From: JABRWC01 sp039961675
GTDB taxonomy: Bacteria > Planctomycetota > Phycisphaerae > UBA1845 > Fen-1342
NCBI GenBank assembly: GCA_039961675.1
Contig: JABRWC010000115.1
Coordinates: forward strand, 6,240 to 70,239
Reading direction: 5' to 3'
DNA length: 64,000 nt
This document shows, piece by piece, positions 62,718 through 64,000 of the stretch. Position 1 is the stretch's first letter. Every line of letters starts with the position of its first letter. The translations under genes and the position numbers were made by a program. Under the pieces are notes generated by a model. The model did no database searches, was not told the origin of the DNA, and saw only the letters and a program-made list of their open reading frames with translations.

Positions 62718-62835
62718 AGTGTCCTGTCTCACAATTACGTCCTGAAAGTCGGTGAGCGCAACGCTCTGCTGTGCGGGGCGAACCAGGGGTTTGCCGTCCT
62801 CGGAATCGTGCGGCGAATTGCTGAGACAGAAAACT
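62718..62835. mobile_element. MITE-like 118-bp inverted-repeat element
   Basis: Arms AGTGTCCTGTCTCACAATTA (from 62718) and its imperfect complement at 62814-62835 bracket a 74-base core without an ORF. Pairing is strong: AGT-x-T-x-CTGTCTCA is shared, then AATT and CG with one shifted base. The arms resemble the ends of the IS630 next to it (shared TGTCTCA and AATT), so it may be a non-autonomous relative mobilised by such a transposase. Confidence 0.5.
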
Positions 62836-62838
62836 AGT

Positions 62839-64000
62839 GTAGTGTCTCATAAATTCATTGAATAAATGACGGTCCCGTTTGTTTAGCTGGCAGGATGCTG
62901 AAGGAGCCAGCCGGTGCGAACGGGTCGTCCGGTCAAGCCCCTGAATCGGTCGACCAAGGAACGCGAGACCTTGCAGCGCTGGGGCCGCCGACGGAAGAGT
63001 GCGCAGCGCCTGGCGCAGCGCGCCCGGATGGCGCCGCTGTGCGGCGAGGGTCTGACGAACTCCGCCGTGGCTCAGCAAGTGCGGGTGACGATGCAGACCG
63101 TCGGTAAGTGGCGCGCCCGCTTTCTGCGGGACCGCCTCGACGGGCTGAGCGACGAGCCGCGGCCGGGCGCGCCGCGTGAGATTACGGACGAGCAGGTGGA
63201 GGCGGTGTTGACCCGCACGCTGGAATCGACGCCGGAGAATGCCACGCACTGGAGCGTGCGGAGCATGGCGGCGACCGGCGGTGTGTCGCGCAGCGCCGTG
63301 CATCGCATCTGGCGGACCTTCGCCTTGCAGCCGCATCGCAGCGAGACCTTCAAGCTCTCCAAGGACCCGTTGTGCATCGAGAAAGTGCGCGGCATCGTCG
63401 GGTTGTATATGAACCCCCCGGAGCACGCCATCGTGCTGTGCGTGGACGGGAAGTCGCAGGTTCAAGCCCTGGATCGCACCCAGCCGCTCTTGCCGATGCT
63501 GCCGGGCCAGTGCGAGCGGCGCACCCACGATTATGAGCGTCACGGCACCACCGCGCTCTTGGCCGCGCTGGAGCTGACGACCGGGAAGATCATCGGCCGG
63601 TGTCATCGGCGGCACCGGCATCAGGAGTTCCTGAAGTTCCTGGAGCTCATCGACCAGCAGCCGCGTGACCCCCAGGCGCAGATTCATCTGCTGATGGACA
63701 ACTACGGCACGCACAAGGCGCCGCGCATTCAGCGTTGCTTCGCCCGGCGGCCGTACTACCACGTGCCCTTCACGCCCACGAGCGCTTCGTGGCTGAACTT
63801 GGTCGAGCGCTGCTTCGGCACGATCACCACTCAGCGTATCCGGCGTGGGACGTTCCGAAGCGCGCCGGCCCTCGAACAAGCGATCATGGACGATCTCGAG
63901 CGCCACAACCAACAACCGCGGGCGTTCGTCTGGACGGCCAGCGCCGACGTGATCCGGCGGAAGATTGAAGGACTTTGTAAACGAATTAACGAGACACTAC
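62839..64000 (+). mobile_element. IS630-family insertion sequence, right end at or just beyond the window
   Basis: The left inverted repeat starts GTAGTGTCTC at 62839 and matches the reverse complement of the last 23 bases of the window (63978-64000) at 19 of 23 positions. Between them lies a single transposase gene. The element is therefore about 1.16 kb and essentially complete. It sits 129 bases downstream of larE and disrupts no recognisable gene. The TA at 62835-62836 may be the target-site duplication, as is usual for IS630. Confidence 0.85.
62914..64000 (+). CDS. IS630-family transposase
   Basis: GTG-initiated with AAGGAG seven bases upstream; 362 codons are read to the window edge without a stop. 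The N-terminal helix-turn-helix (GLTNSAVAQQVRVTMQTVGKWRARF) binds the ends. The DDE catalytic residues are visible in LCVDGKSQVQALDRTQP, LLMDNYGTHK and LNLVERCFG. The frame runs into the right inverted repeat; the stop codon lies outside. No frameshift is needed. Likely functional. Confidence 0.92.
   Translation, partial: MRTGRPVKPLNRSTKERETLQRWGRRRKSAQRLAQRARMAPLCGEGLTNSAVAQQVRVTMQTVGKWRARFLRDRLDGLSDEPRPGAPREITDEQVEAVLTRTLESTPENATHWSVRSMAATGGVSRSAVHRIWRTFALQPHRSETFKLSKDPLCIEKVRGIVGLYMNPPEHAIVLCVDGKSQVQALDRTQPLLPMLPGQCERRTHDYERHGTTALLAALELTTGKIIGRCHRRHRHQEFLKFLELIDQQPRDPQAQIHLLMDNYGTHKAPRIQRCFARRPYYHVPFTPTSASWLNLVERCFGTITTQRIRRGTFRSAPALEQAIMDDLERHNQQPRAFVWTASADVIRRKIEGLCKRINETL

Overview
The window is GC-rich, gene-dense chromosomal DNA. 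It most likely comes from an uncultured member of the Planctomycetota, possibly a Phycisphaerae-like lineage. Four things support this: paired type IV-prepilin-like secreted proteins starting with an FTLIELL motif; a beta-propeller protein ending in a dockerin-like tail of two DxDxDG loops; a lipoprotein cytochrome with a long Asn/Asp linker; and 'STGVPPV'-type peptide repeats encoded by a short interspersed DNA repeat. The placement is inferred from style, because the window has no rRNA gene. I found no tRNA, rRNA, CRISPR array or prophage.

Layout. (1) 1-2860, minus: a replication cluster, dnaN-dciA(DUF721)-gyrB, with gyrB cut by the left edge and no dnaA or recF next to it. (2) 3021-9024: a secreted squalene-cyclase-fold protein with a palindrome in its leader, a zincin, an SppA-like peptidase, PabA/TrpG, a lipoprotein, a histone H1-like protein and PyrF. 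(3) 9037-10647, minus: a UbiA-family prenyltransferase, preceded by a structured non-coding stretch that ends in a textbook intrinsic terminator. This is the best candidate here for an undescribed RNA element. (4) 10648-13529: a reverse transsulfuration pair (CBS plus cystathionine gamma-lyase/synthase) with a small conserved-looking ORF between them. (5) 13856-24305: an MscS channel with a triplicated periplasmic domain, glycogen phosphorylase, TruB, a DUF192 lipoprotein, an RsbU-type phosphatase, a rhodanese-methyltransferase fusion, an EVE protein and Ffh. (6) 24416-27564, minus: two tandem prepilin-like proteins of identical length (359 aa) and, upstream, two unlisted one-helix microproteins (30 and 42 aa) with GTG starts. 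(7) 27759-42073: a GT2 glycosyltransferase, an RlmI-like methyltransferase, a DUF1801 protein, the cytochrome c lipoprotein, a secreted protein translationally coupled to the BNR/dockerin protein, RNase III, a B12-binding radical SAM protein carrying the interspersed repeat in frame, and secreted proteins of unknown role. (8) 42226-44963, minus: an isolated rplK-(80-aa ORF)-rplA-rplJ-rplL operon with its own promoter and terminator, not linked to nusG/secE or rpoBC. (9) 45180-56112: an SDR enzyme, a DUF6263-like protein, MnmG, a two-component pair and an AsmA-like giant. (10) 56161-62709: an alkaline-phosphatase-superfamily protein, a lone FliM, a HAD-psd-pssA phosphatidylethanolamine operon and LarE. 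(11) 62718-64000: a MITE-like inverted repeat abutting an IS630-family insertion sequence that runs to the right edge.

The genes mainly serve housekeeping: replication, translation, sulfur amino acids, phospholipid and glycogen metabolism. They are interspersed with secreted proteins of the planctomycete type. No classical defence island or biosynthetic cluster is visible. The novelty lies in small elements: the structured RNA region, the microproteins, the extra ribosomal-operon ORF, and the in-frame repeat insertion.
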